DNA from: an uncultured Gammaproteobacteria bacterium
GTDB lineage: Bacteria; Pseudomonadota; Gammaproteobacteria; Pseudomonadales; UBA5518
Direction: 5' to 3'
DNA length: 35,759 bases
NCBI GenBank assembly: GCA_903928015.1
Contig: CAIYPF010000208.1
Coordinates: 1 to 35,759 of the forward strand
Part shown: positions 15,045 through 24,500 of the stretch, piece after piece
How the letters are laid out: each line of letters opens with the position of its first letter
Position numbering within the stretch: position 1 is the stretch's first letter
Made by a program: the position numbers and the translations under genes
Notes under the pieces: generated by a model
What the model was told of the DNA's origin: nothing
The model's database searches: none
Seen by the model: only the letters and a program-made list of their open reading frames with translations

Positions 15045-17042
15045 ATGTTCGGTTTAACGCTTTCGCTACCCTGCTCGGGATCCGGCCTTGCGGTACGCAG
15101 GTCATTCGCCACCGCGGTTCTCGCGTTTCTCGGCATGTGCGCACTGCCCGGGACCGCGCACGCGTGGTGGAACGCGGACTGGGCGTTTCGCAAGGAAATA
15201 ACCGTAACCGCACCCGCGAACCTGCCTGCTGGAACGGCGCTCAGTGATGTCCCGGTTCTGATCCGCCTGCACGAGGGCGTATTGTCGTTCCCGGATGTCG
15301 CCGCCGATGGCGCCGACATCCGCTTCACCTCGGAAGACGACAAGACGCCCCTCAAATACCACATCGAGAAGTTCGACGCTGTCTTCAACATGGGCTTCGT
15401 ATGGGTGCAGGTTCCGCAACTGCAGGCCGGCACGTCGGTGAAGATCTGGATGTACTACGGCAACGCCGACGTGGGCAGCGGCAGCGAGCCTGCCGAGACA
15501 TTCGATTCCAGCCAGACGCTGGTCTATCACCTGAGCGAAGTGGGCGCACCGGCAGTTGATGCCTCGGCCTACAAGAATGATTCAGCAGCTGCTTTCACCT
15601 CGCTCGAAGGTGGCCTGATTGGCGGTGCCGCGACGTTTGACGGCAAGACGGCTATTGCCCTGCCGGGTTCGCAGTCGCTCAAGGTAGAGGCGGCAGGTTC
15701 GACGACCGTGTCGATGTGGGTCAAGCCGGCTGCTCCCGGTTCGAATGGCGTGCTTTATTCTCGCCGCGACACCACGGGCAGTCTCGAGCTCGGACTCGCC
15801 GCCGGAGCCCCCTACATAGAGGTGACAGACGCTTCGGGTGCTGCAGCGCGCAGCGATCCCGCAGCCGCCCTCCCCGACACCGAGTGGCACCATGTTGCGC
15901 TGGTGGCGAGCGATCAGGCGATCACGCTCTATGTCGACGGGACTGCAGGACCGGTGCTTGCCTATCCGGTTCCCGCGCTCGCAGCAGCGGCCACGGTCGG
16001 CGGTCGCGTTGACGCACCCGGCGCGCCGGTGACCGCAGGCTTCGTCGGTGATATCGATGAGTTCGGCATTGCCAAGGTCGCCCGTTCGCCTGGCCTTATC
16101 GGCGTTGCCGCTGGCAACCAGGGTCCCAGCGACCAGATGATCCAGTTCGGCGCCGACGAGGGCCAATCACATTCCGGTTACATCGGGATCATCCTCTCCT
16201 CGCTCACCGTCGATGGCTGGGCGGTGATCGTGATCTGCATAATCATGATGGTCATCAGCTGGTGGGTCATGTGGATCAAAGGCACGCAAGGTTCCAGGGT
16301 CGCCAAGGCCAACGCCCTCTTCGTGCAGATGTTCCGCGAGAGCGGTGGCGATTTCCTGACGCTCGAGAGGCTCACTGCCAAGGATGCCAAGGATGCCAAG
16401 GGTGTAGCGGGCTCCAGGAGTGCCGGGAGCACCAAGAGCGCCGCGAGCACCAAGAGCGCCGGGAGCACCAAGAGCGCCGGGAGCACCAAGGGTGCCAATG
16501 TTGCCAAAGGTGGCAAGCTCACGTCCGCAGAGAGCGCTCTGCTGCAGACCTCCCCGTTGTTGCACATCTTCCGGGATGGTCTGGATGAAATGCGGCAGCG
16601 ACTCGCGGTCGACAGTGAGGGCATGCTCTCCGGATATCTGTCGGCGCAATCCATCGCATCCATCCGTGCCGTCATTGACGCCCGCTTCGTCCGCGAGATG
16701 CAGTCGCTCGGCAGTCTTCTGGTGCTGCTCACCATCGCGATATCGGGCGGGCCGTTCATCGGGCTGCTCGGAACGGTGGTCGGTGTGATGATCACCTTCG
16801 CCGGTGTTGCCGCGGCTGGTGACGTCAACATCAACGCCATCGCTCCGGGCATCTCGGCGGCGCTGGCCGCCACGGTGACCGGGCTAATGGTCGCGATACC
16901 GGCACTGTTTGGATACAACTACCTGATTACCCGCAACAAGGAAACCATCGCGCAGATGCAGGTGTTCATCGACACGCTGGTCACGCGCATGGCCGAAAAC
17001 TACTGCCACCCCGCCGCGACGCCTGTGGGCGGAGCGCACTGA
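15045..17042 (+). CDS. ExbB/TolQ/MotA proton-channel protein with periplasmic DUF2341 and LamG-like domains
   Basis: This 665-residue protein is about three times the length of a plain ExbB. A signal peptide ends at about residue 40 (TAHA). Residues about 41-150 are a DUF2341 domain (WWNADWAFRKEITV, ADIRFTSEDDKTPLKYHIE, VWVQVPQL, IWMYYGNAD). Residues about 165-345 are a concanavalin/LamG-type sandwich (SMWVKPAAP, EWHHVALVASDQ, LYVDG, GFVGDIDEFGIAKVAR). TM1 is about 390-410, followed by a Lys/Ser-rich cytoplasmic loop with repeats. The MotA/TolQ/ExbB channel helices TM2 and TM3 are about 555-590 and 602-625, with the family motif ATVTGLMVAIPA. GAGGAGG overlaps the tpsB stop and lies 4 bases before the ATG. 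The channel part would conduct protons with the ExbD encoded next. The extension places a probable carbohydrate- or protein-binding module in the periplasm. Confidence 0.9.
   Translation: MFGLTLSLPCSGSGLAVRRSFATAVLAFLGMCALPGTAHAWWNADWAFRKEITVTAPANLPAGTALSDVPVLIRLHEGVLSFPDVAADGADIRFTSEDDKTPLKYHIEKFDAVFNMGFVWVQVPQLQAGTSVKIWMYYGNADVGSGSEPAETFDSSQTLVYHLSEVGAPAVDASAYKNDSAAAFTSLEGGLIGGAATFDGKTAIALPGSQSLKVEAAGSTTVSMWVKPAAPGSNGVLYSRRDTTGSLELGLAAGAPYIEVTDASGAAARSDPAAALPDTEWHHVALVASDQAITLYVDGTAGPVLAYPVPALAAAATVGGRVDAPGAPVTAGFVGDIDEFGIAKVARSPGLIGVAAGNQGPSDQMIQFGADEGQSHSGYIGIILSSLTVDGWAVIVICIIMMVISWWVMWIKGTQGSRVAKANALFVQMFRESGGDFLTLERLTAKDAKDAKGVAGSRSAGSTKSAASTKSAGSTKSAGSTKGANVAKGGKLTSAESALLQTSPLLHIFRDGLDEMRQRLAVDSEGMLSGYLSAQSIASIRAVIDARFVREMQSLGSLLVLLTIAISGGPFIGLLGTVVGVMITFAGVAAAGDVNINAIAPGISAALAATVTGLMVAIPALFGYNYLITRNKETIAQMQVFIDTLVTRMAENYCHPAATPVGGAH
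16425..16496 (+). repeat. Four tandem 18-bp repeats inside the exbB-like gene
   Basis: Units of GGGAGCACCAAGAGCGCC occur four times in tandem with one to three base changes and encode G/A-S-T-K-S/G-A. Just upstream, three 9-bp units of GCCAAGGAT/GGT (16377-16403) encode AKD. Both sets are in frame and lie in the cytoplasmic loop between TM1 and TM2. Such repeats can change copy number without a frameshift. Confidence 0.85.
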
Positions 17043-17052
17043 GGAACACGAC

Positions 17053-17454
17053 ATGCAGGTCCAGGAAGAGAAAGCCTACGACGACATCAACATCACGCCG
17101 ATGCTCGATCTGGCCTACGTTCTCATGGTGATTTTCATCATCATGTGCACGGCCTCCGTGCAGGGCGTGAAGGTCAATCTCCCCAAAGCGAGTGACCAGC
17201 CCAGCCTGTCCAAGCCGAAAACGGTGGCGATCACCATCGGCAAGGACGGAAAACTGTTCATGGATGCCGTACCGGTCACGATGGAGGAACTCTCCGATCG
17301 CTTGCAGCAGAAAAAGGCCGAGATGCCCGAGTTGCCCGTGATCGTGCGCGGTGATGGCGAGACCCAGTACAGCAACATAGTCGATGTGCTGACGCTGCTC
17401 GGAAAACTCGATATCACACAGCTCGGTCTGGTGACCCAGAAGCTGGTCCAGTGA
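17053..17454 (+). CDS. ExbD/TolR-family proton-channel subunit
   Basis: This 133-residue inner-membrane protein has one N-terminal helix and a periplasmic domain. It pairs with the ExbB-like protein to turn proton flow into motion of TonB. The helix INITPMLDLAYVLMVIFIIM carries the proton-carrying aspartate (D19), preceded by the family motif NITPMLD. The periplasmic part shows the ExbD pattern VAITIGKDGKLFMD, then LPVIVRGDGETQYSNIVDVL. Length and layout are normal for the family. It lies 10 bp after exbB and 16 bp before tonB. TolR is the closest alternative, but the TonB gene immediately downstream favours an ExbD role. Confidence 0.93.
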   Translation: MQVQEEKAYDDINITPMLDLAYVLMVIFIIMCTASVQGVKVNLPKASDQPSLSKPKTVAITIGKDGKLFMDAVPVTMEELSDRLQQKKAEMPELPVIVRGDGETQYSNIVDVLTLLGKLDITQLGLVTQKLVQ

Positions 17455-17470
17455 CACGGGACGTCGATCA

Positions 17471-18148
<678 letters not shown>

Positions 18149-18182
18149 AGATGGCCAGACGGTCACAATCGGAAAGCGGGTG

Positions 18183-20021
18183 ATGAAATCGCAAGACGTC
18201 AAAGCATTGAAGTGCGCATTACCGGCCCGGAATTCCGATCGCCCGGGATTCAAGCGACTTGTTCTGCCGCTGGCCATCTGGCTCGCGCTTCCCGGTCTGG
18301 CCCGCGCGGAAGACTCCGCGCAGTCCGTGCTGCAGTCGACTCCCGTTTTGGGCAAACCGGCGGCGGCTCCGGCCGCAGCGCCTGCGCAGCCCGTCGAGAC
18401 CGTGACCGAGGAATTGATCCGCCTGCTTGCAGATCGCTTCGCGCTCTCCCAGGAGGACGCGAACCGTCTCATCAAGCGCCTGCGTGACGAACAGGCCCAG
18501 GCTGCCGCAAAAGCCGACACAAGCCCTGCGGCACTGGCGGCTGCGCAGCCGCCCGCGGCCGAGCCCAAAGGGCGCGTCCGGATCGTCTATCTCCCCGAGA
18601 CCGAGAAGAAGCGCATCCGCGAAGAAGTCCGTGAGGAGGTCATCGCGCAGGCCAAGGCCGAAAACTGGGCCCAACCCTATACCCTGCCGGGTTGGGTCAA
18701 GAACGTACAGATCGATGGCGACGTCCGGCTTCGGGGTGAGTTCGACTACCTCGATCCCTCCAACAGCCCGCAGTTCATCAACTTCCAGGCGGTCAATAGC
18801 GGTCTTCCGCTGAACACCAACCCGCCCGTGGGCCAGCCGCTAAGTTTTCCCGTGCTGAACTCCACGGAGGACAGGCAGCAGCCACGCGTGCGTGCGCGGC
18901 TCGGCATACTCGCAAACGTGTCGGACAACCTCTCCGGCGCGGTTCGCATCACCACCGGCAACACCAGCAATCCGGTGTCCCCCAACCAGACCCTGGGCAA
19001 CGACTTCAACAAGCTCAGCATGGTCATCGACCGGGCCTACTTCAACTACCGCCCGACGAAGGACCTGTCCTTGTGGGGGGGACGCATCCCAAGTCCGTGG
19101 CTGTCCACCGAACTCGTATGGGACGACGATCTGGGCTTCGACGGTCTTGCCGGCCAGTATCGCCACGCCTGGACGGACACGCTCTCGCAAGTCGCCACGG
19201 CAGGTGTTTTCAGTGTCGAGAACACGGACTTCAACTATCCGGCGACGAGCCTTCAGAAGGGCAACAGCCGTGACAAGTGGCTGCTCGGTGTTCAAACGGG
19301 CGCCGAGTGGCAACTTTCCGACCGGACCCTGCTGAAAGGGGCGGTCGCTTTCTACGATTACGTCGATATCGAGGGCGAGGTCTCGAACCCTTGCTACGCG
19401 CCATCCACCAACGTGTCGTGCGATTCCGATGCCAGCCGGCCGCTGTTCGTCCAGAAAGGAAACACACTGTTCGCCCTGCGTGACCTCGTGGTGCTAACGC
19501 CTGCCGACCCGACATATCAGTACTTCGGTCTCGCCTCCGAGTTCAGCCTCCTCGACATCAACGCGCGTCTCGATCGCGCCTTCCACGATGGCAAACATCT
19601 GGTGGCCGATCTGGATGGCGTGTACAACTTCGGCTACGACGCCGGTGAGATCCGCAAGCGGATTCCGGTGAACAATTTCGGGCCGTGCCCTGCAGACGCC
19701 CCCGGTTGCAGCCCGCCCTTCGACGGCGGCAACTACGGGTTCCTGCTGAATGTGCTCTGGGGTGTTCCCAAGATCGTGGACCGCGGTCAGTGGAACGTGT
19801 TCTTCGGCTATCGCAGGCTCGAGAGCGACGCTGTCCTCGATGCGTTCACCGATTCCGACTTCCATCTCGGCGGCACCAACGCCAAGGGTTTCCATCTCGG
19901 TGGCGGCTGGGGAATTGCGCACAACGCGTGGCTGAATGCGCGCTGGCTGAGCACCACGGAAGTGACGGGCGCGCCATATTCGGTCGACGTCCTGCAACTC
20001 GACCTCAACTCCAGGTTCTGA
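18183..20021 (+). CDS. Large outer-membrane porin (putative porin family)
   Basis: This 612-residue protein would form a beta-barrel in the outer membrane. ATG at 18183 (GGAAAG six bases upstream) is preferred over the GTG directly before it. A long signal peptide ends at about residue 42 (GLARA). Residues about 45-160 form a periplasmic region with two helical, charged stretches (EELIRLLADRFALSQEDANR and KKRIREEVREEV), suggesting an oligomerising coiled coil. The barrel starts at about residue 170 (VQIDGDVRLRGEF). The end pattern DVLQLDLNSRF finishes with Phe, as expected for an outer-membrane protein. PVETVTEE near residue 70 loosely resembles a TonB box, a weak hint. A pair of close cysteines (NPCYAPSTNVSCD) and another (GPCPADAPGCS) probably lie in surface loops. 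Within the operon it follows tonB by 34 bp. Confidence 0.86.
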   Translation: MKSQDVKALKCALPARNSDRPGFKRLVLPLAIWLALPGLARAEDSAQSVLQSTPVLGKPAAAPAAAPAQPVETVTEELIRLLADRFALSQEDANRLIKRLRDEQAQAAAKADTSPAALAAAQPPAAEPKGRVRIVYLPETEKKRIREEVREEVIAQAKAENWAQPYTLPGWVKNVQIDGDVRLRGEFDYLDPSNSPQFINFQAVNSGLPLNTNPPVGQPLSFPVLNSTEDRQQPRVRARLGILANVSDNLSGAVRITTGNTSNPVSPNQTLGNDFNKLSMVIDRAYFNYRPTKDLSLWGGRIPSPWLSTELVWDDDLGFDGLAGQYRHAWTDTLSQVATAGVFSVENTDFNYPATSLQKGNSRDKWLLGVQTGAEWQLSDRTLLKGAVAFYDYVDIEGEVSNPCYAPSTNVSCDSDASRPLFVQKGNTLFALRDLVVLTPADPTYQYFGLASEFSLLDINARLDRAFHDGKHLVADLDGVYNFGYDAGEIRKRIPVNNFGPCPADAPGCSPPFDGGNYGFLLNVLWGVPKIVDRGQWNVFFGYRRLESDAVLDAFTDSDFHLGGTNAKGFHLGGGWGIAHNAWLNARWLSTTEVTGAPYSVDVLQLDLNSRF

Positions 20022-20031
20022 GGTGTCGCCG

Positions 20032-20754
20032 ATGTCGCGTCGTCTCCGGAGTCTCGTCTTGCTGCCACCTCTTTTGTGGTCGGCCTTGGGTGCGCGCGCC
20101 GATGAAGTCCTCGAGGCCCGCTTGCGTGACCAGCTCAAGGAGGCCGTGACCCAGGTCCGGCAACTGCAGATCGAGAATGCATCCCTGAAGGCAGACCTCG
20201 CCAAGGCGTCCGCTGCAGCGCCTGCGCCGGCAGCCGCACCTGCGCCCGCCGATGTGTCGGGCTCGGAGGAACTGCAAGCGTCCCTTGACCAGCAGACCGC
20301 TCGTGCCGATGCGCTCGAGGCCCAGACCGCGCAACTGAAGAAAACCATCGGGCAATGGCAGCAATCTCACGATCAGGCAACGGCACTCGCCCGCGATCGG
20401 GATGCCGCCGCGAAGAAATCCGAGGCCCTTTACGAAGGCCTTCGCTCGCACGTTGATACCTGCGAGAAGAACAACGCGACGCTCGTGTCGATCAGCGATG
20501 AACTGCTCTCGCGCTACAAGAACAAGGGCGTGATCGCCGCTGCCCGGGACAGGGAACCATTGTTGGGCCTGCATCGTGTAGAGCTGGAACGGCTGGCGCA
20601 GGAGTACCACGCGCGCATCGTGGATTCCACGACGGGGCCCTTCGATCCCGATGCGCCGCCTGCGCCGACAGAGCAGCGTGAAGCGCAGGCGCCATCTGAG
20701 CAGGGCCCGGCGCAGCCTCCGGCGGCCGCCCCTTCGCAACAAGGCAAGCAGTGA
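20032..20754 (+). CDS. Periplasmic coiled-coil protein of unknown function
   Basis: This 240-residue product starts at the ATG at 20032, with GAGGTG about 6 bases upstream and overlapping the porin stop; a GTG at 20023 is the alternative. A signal peptide ends at about residue 24 (GARA). The mature protein is mostly alpha-helical and coiled-coil in pattern: EVLEARLRDQLKEAVTQVRQ, QIENASLKADLAKAS, then a Pro/Ala linker, then SLDQQTARADALEAQTAQLK and further heptads. A single cysteine occurs (HVDTCEKNN). The tail is Pro/Gln/Ala-rich. I recognise no catalytic motif. Its place between porin and ybjN-like genes suggests a periplasmic linker or scaffold for the secretion complex. That role is inferred only from context. 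Confidence 0.75.
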   Translation: MSRRLRSLVLLPPLLWSALGARADEVLEARLRDQLKEAVTQVRQLQIENASLKADLAKASAAAPAPAAAPAPADVSGSEELQASLDQQTARADALEAQTAQLKKTIGQWQQSHDQATALARDRDAAAKKSEALYEGLRSHVDTCEKNNATLVSISDELLSRYKNKGVIAAARDREPLLGLHRVELERLAQEYHARIVDSTTGPFDPDAPPAPTEQREAQAPSEQGPAQPPAAAPSQQGKQ

Positions 20755-21206
20755 TCACCATGAACACACCCGAGTCTCCCGTGATCCTCGATCACCTCAC
20801 CGCAGAGGTGGTGGCAGAGATCCTGCGCCGTTCCGGGTACCGCGCATCCGTTGTCGAGAACGGCCGCGCGCCTCAGGTCCATAGCGCCGCGCAGGGGCTG
20901 GGTTTTCTTGTCGGGTTCGGCAACCCTCTCGAGGGCGCCGATGGCCGCTACGCAGACTGTGGCTTCCAGTGCTGGATCGGCATTCAGGGCGAGCTACCTG
21001 CCGACCTCGTTCCGACGTGGAACCACACCATGCGTTTCGCGCGGCTCTCGCGCCAGGGCGAGCATCTCGTGCTCTCGATGGACGTGGTGGTCGCCGGTGG
21101 TGTCACGGAAAACTACCTCGTCGCGCAGTGCGAACTGTGGGACCGGGTGATCCGCGATTTCATCATGTTTCTCCGCAAGCCGGTGCAGACGGAGAGTCCA
21201 GAGTGA
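20751..21206 (+). CDS. YbjN-family protein (secretion-chaperone-like fold)
   Basis: This 151-residue cytoplasmic protein has no signal peptide. The pattern VVAEILRRSGYRASV, GLGFLVGFGNP, CWIGIQGELP, NHTMRFARLSRQGEHLVLSMDVVVAGGVTENYLVAQCELW and IRDFIMFLR matches the YbjN family, whose fold resembles type III secretion chaperones. The gene overlaps both neighbours by GTGA, so its output is tied to theirs. GTG at 20751 is the assumed start; an ATG at 20760 is possible. The proteins made beside it are exported, so a chaperone or targeting role for a client such as the giant exoprotein is attractive but unproven. YbjN of E. coli is linked to stress and motility phenotypes and has no agreed biochemical activity. 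Confidence 0.78.
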   Translation: MITMNTPESPVILDHLTAEVVAEILRRSGYRASVVENGRAPQVHSAAQGLGFLVGFGNPLEGADGRYADCGFQCWIGIQGELPADLVPTWNHTMRFARLSRQGEHLVLSMDVVVAGGVTENYLVAQCELWDRVIRDFIMFLRKPVQTESPE

Positions 21207-21571
21207 AACTCCGGGCGAGCGCACTGGTCCTTGCGACTGCATCGGCTCTGGCCGGTGCGGCGCATGCCGGGGATCTCTCCCCTGCTGGCCTGTGTGTAAG
21301 CGTGGAGGCGCCGGTCTCGGACCCGCGCTTCCTCGACTGCCTCAGCAAGGAGTTGAACACCAGCGTCGCGCTCGGTGACGACGCGAGGCGAGCACGCGAG
21401 GCGGTGGCTGCCGCGCGGACCCCGCAGGATCCGGCCGGGCAGGGGCTATACACCCAAGCCGCAACACGTCTGCGCCTCGGTCCGAATTTCGGTCACTCCG
21501 TCGTGCCCTATCGCCCGGCTCTCGAGTACCGGAGTCCGCTCATCCCGCCTGCAGCGAGCCCGGCGCCATGA
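21203..21571 (+). CDS. Small secreted protein of unknown function
   Basis: This 122-residue protein starts at a GTG that overlaps the ybjN-like stop (GTGA), with GGAG 8 bases upstream. It has a clean signal peptide (KLRASALVLATASALAGAAHA, cut near residue 22). The mature part of about 100 residues has two cysteines, C31 and C46, that could form a disulfide, and a helical middle (DDARRAREAVAAART). The tail is Pro-rich (VVPYRPALEYRSPLIPP). I do not recognise it. It overlaps the tpsA start by ATGA, so it is translated just before the exoprotein. It may be a periplasmic accessory factor. Confidence 0.72.
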   Translation: MKLRASALVLATASALAGAAHAGDLSPAGLCVSVEAPVSDPRFLDCLSKELNTSVALGDDARRAREAVAAARTPQDPAGQGLYTQAATRLRLGPNFGHSVVPYRPALEYRSPLIPPAASPAP

Positions 21572-24500
21572 CAAGGCGCACGCACCTTCATCGCGGCGAC
21601 TGGACTGGGCCACGCCTGTCCCCGAAGGGCCGTCTGCGGCACGCGATCCTCGCTGGCCTCGGACTGTCGATGACCTCGCTGTTGGCGCCCCAGGCTTCGC
21701 TCGCAGCCCAGTTCGGCAGTCCCGGCTGGTTCGCCGCACAGGGAGCGGCGGCGCCGGGCGGCGTCGCGCCCGCGCCCCAGGCCGGGCCCATGCTCCCGCC
21801 TTCGGTGACCACGCCCGCTGTGGCGATGCAGCGTGCCCAGCGCTCCATAGACAACCTGAACCGCGCTGCGGCCGCCGTGGTGGCGGCGCAATCGGTGCAG
21901 AGCGCCGCACGGCAGTTGTCGCTGCAGGCGATCAGCACGGTTCCCGACGGGCTCGCGCCCGGTGGCCTGCACGTCGGAGCGAATGCCGCCGCCGACGCAG
22001 CAAACCCCCAGGGTTGCGCCGCCTCGAACACCTGTACCTGGCTGAATGCGGATCTGCCGACGCAGACGAACGCCGCGGATGGCAAGACGACCGTCACGGT
22101 TAAACAGACCGCCAGCAAGGCGATCCTGACCTGGGATTCGTTCAACGTCGGCAAGAACACCACTCTGGAGTTCGATCAGCACTCCGGCACCCAGTCTGAC
22201 GGCACCAACGACTGGATCGCACTGAACCGCGTGAGCGCCGGCGCCTCGCCCAGCCAGATACTCGGCACGCTCAAGGCTGACGGTTCCGTCTACCTGATCA
22301 ACCAGAACGGCATCATTTTCGGCGGCTCCTCGAAGGTCAATGTCCACTCGCTGCTCGTGTCATCGTTGCCGCTCTATTTGCCCGGCACGGCCTCGACGCT
22401 GACGCCGGGAGACGATGAGGACTACCTCGCTCGCAGCAACCGTCTGTTCCTCGAAACGGGTATCACGTCCTACGGACTCGGCACGGCGTCGGGAAGCATC
22501 CTTGGTCTGGGTAATTCGCAGCGCGTGGCGCTTTCAACGCTCGGCGAGTTGCCCGGCGATATCGAGATAGAGGCAGGTGCCTCGATCAGCACGGACTCCC
22601 TGGGCTACTCGCTCATCGCGGCGCCCAATGTGATCAACGCCGGGCACATCTCCGCGAAGGACGGGCAGATCGTGCTGGCGGCGGGCGTGGGCGTTACGCT
22701 GCGCAGCCCGCAGCAGGGCGAGTTGCTCCTGCAGCCGCTGCTCACCGGTGTGATCGATGACGATATCGCCGGAGGCGATGCGACGCCGGTGTCCCGCTTG
22801 GAGAACAGCGGCCTCGTCGAGTCGGTCAGGGGTGATATCCGGATGCTGGGGACCTCGATCACCCAGGCGGGTGTGCTCGTGGCTACCACCAGCGTCACGC
22901 GGGCGGGAAGCATCGATCTCCTGGCCATGGATGAGCAGGTCACGGACTCCGCCAACTCGCGCAACGGGGTGGTCGTGCTCGCGCCGGATTCGGTCACGGC
23001 GGTTCTACCCGACGCCAACAACGAGACCACACTCTCCAGCCCCGCGGCAGACAGCCTGTTCCGTCCCGGCTCCGTTTCCCTTAAGGGCGGTGCGGTGCGT
23101 GTCGATGGCGGCGCACTGATCGAGGCGCCGGGCCAGAGTGTCCGTATTGTTGCGGTTGGCTCCACGCCCACCAACGTTTTTGCGGGAATCGAGGGCTACG
23201 TTTCCGGCCGCGTGTATATCGACGAGGGCGCGGTGATCGACGTCGCGGGCGTTGCCGGTTACGAGTTGCCGATGTCGGCCAACCTCGTCAACGTTCCGCG
23301 GATCGGGCAGAACGAGCTGGCCGACACGCCGGTGCAGCGTGGCGGGCCGGTCTTCGGTGTACCGGTCACGGTCGATATCCGCGTCAGCGGAACGCGCAGT
23401 GACGGTGTTGCCTGGACGGGGACGCCGCTCGCCAACGTAGGCGGTTACATCCAGCAGGTGCCCCGGAAGGTCCAGCAATTGCTGCAGAACGGCGGAACGG
23501 TCTCCCTGGCGGGAGACGAGGTGCTCGCCCGTGCCGGCTCGCAACTGAATCTCGACGGTGGCTTCATCCACTACCTGGGCGGCGTCCTGGAGACCACCCG
23601 CCTGATCGCGGCCAACGGAGCGATCATCGACATCGGCAGTGCTGATCCGAACGTCATCTACGCGGCCGTCGCCGGGCGTTTCACCGCAAACCAGCCCCGC
23701 TGGAACACCAAGACCGTCTACGTGAATCCGCTGCTCGGAAGCGAGGGCGGTGTTTACGAGGCCGAGTACATCCAGGGCGGCAACGCCGGCACGCTCAACG
23801 TGTACGCCGAGCACATGCTCGCGCTCGACGGGGATATCTCCGGGCGCGCGCAGGCCGGTCGTCGGCAGGTGGCCTCGGGCAAGTTGCCTGCGCAGGGCAG
23901 TCTTTACGTTGGACCCGGAAACGGCCTGCGTGCGGCGGTATTCCCGGACCAGAGCGCGCTCGGTTTCAGCCCCGATTACCGCCTGCAGGACACAGCCCCC
24001 GACATCACTGTGCTCGATCCGCATTTCTCGGCCTCGACAGCGGTGCCAGATGCCATCCGCGACGAGCAACTCATCCTGCTCTCCACTCGCGATATCGAGA
24101 GCGCCGGGTTCGGCTCGCTCACCGTGGTCGCGGACGGGGACATCGAACTGGCCGCCGGAGAGGGCCTGGTCGTTGCGCCGGGTGGCAGCGTCTCGCTCAC
24201 GGGCGGGCGCGTCACCGTCGCCTCGGACATTTCCGCCCGAGCCGGCAGCATCAACATAACCACCGCCGTCGCCAGAGGCGGCAGCGGCGACATCGTTGTC
24301 AAGTCGGGCGTGACCCTCGACGCCAGTGGCTTCTGGGTGAACGACGCAGGTCTTTCGGCTGAAGAGCTCAGCGGCGGCGCGCTGGTGAATGGCGGGAACA
24401 TCGTGCTCCGCACGCTGCAGGCCAGCGGTGTCTCCACCGTTTGTGTCGGAAGCACGACCTGCACCGTGGACTACACGGGTTCGATCATCCTCGAGCAGGG

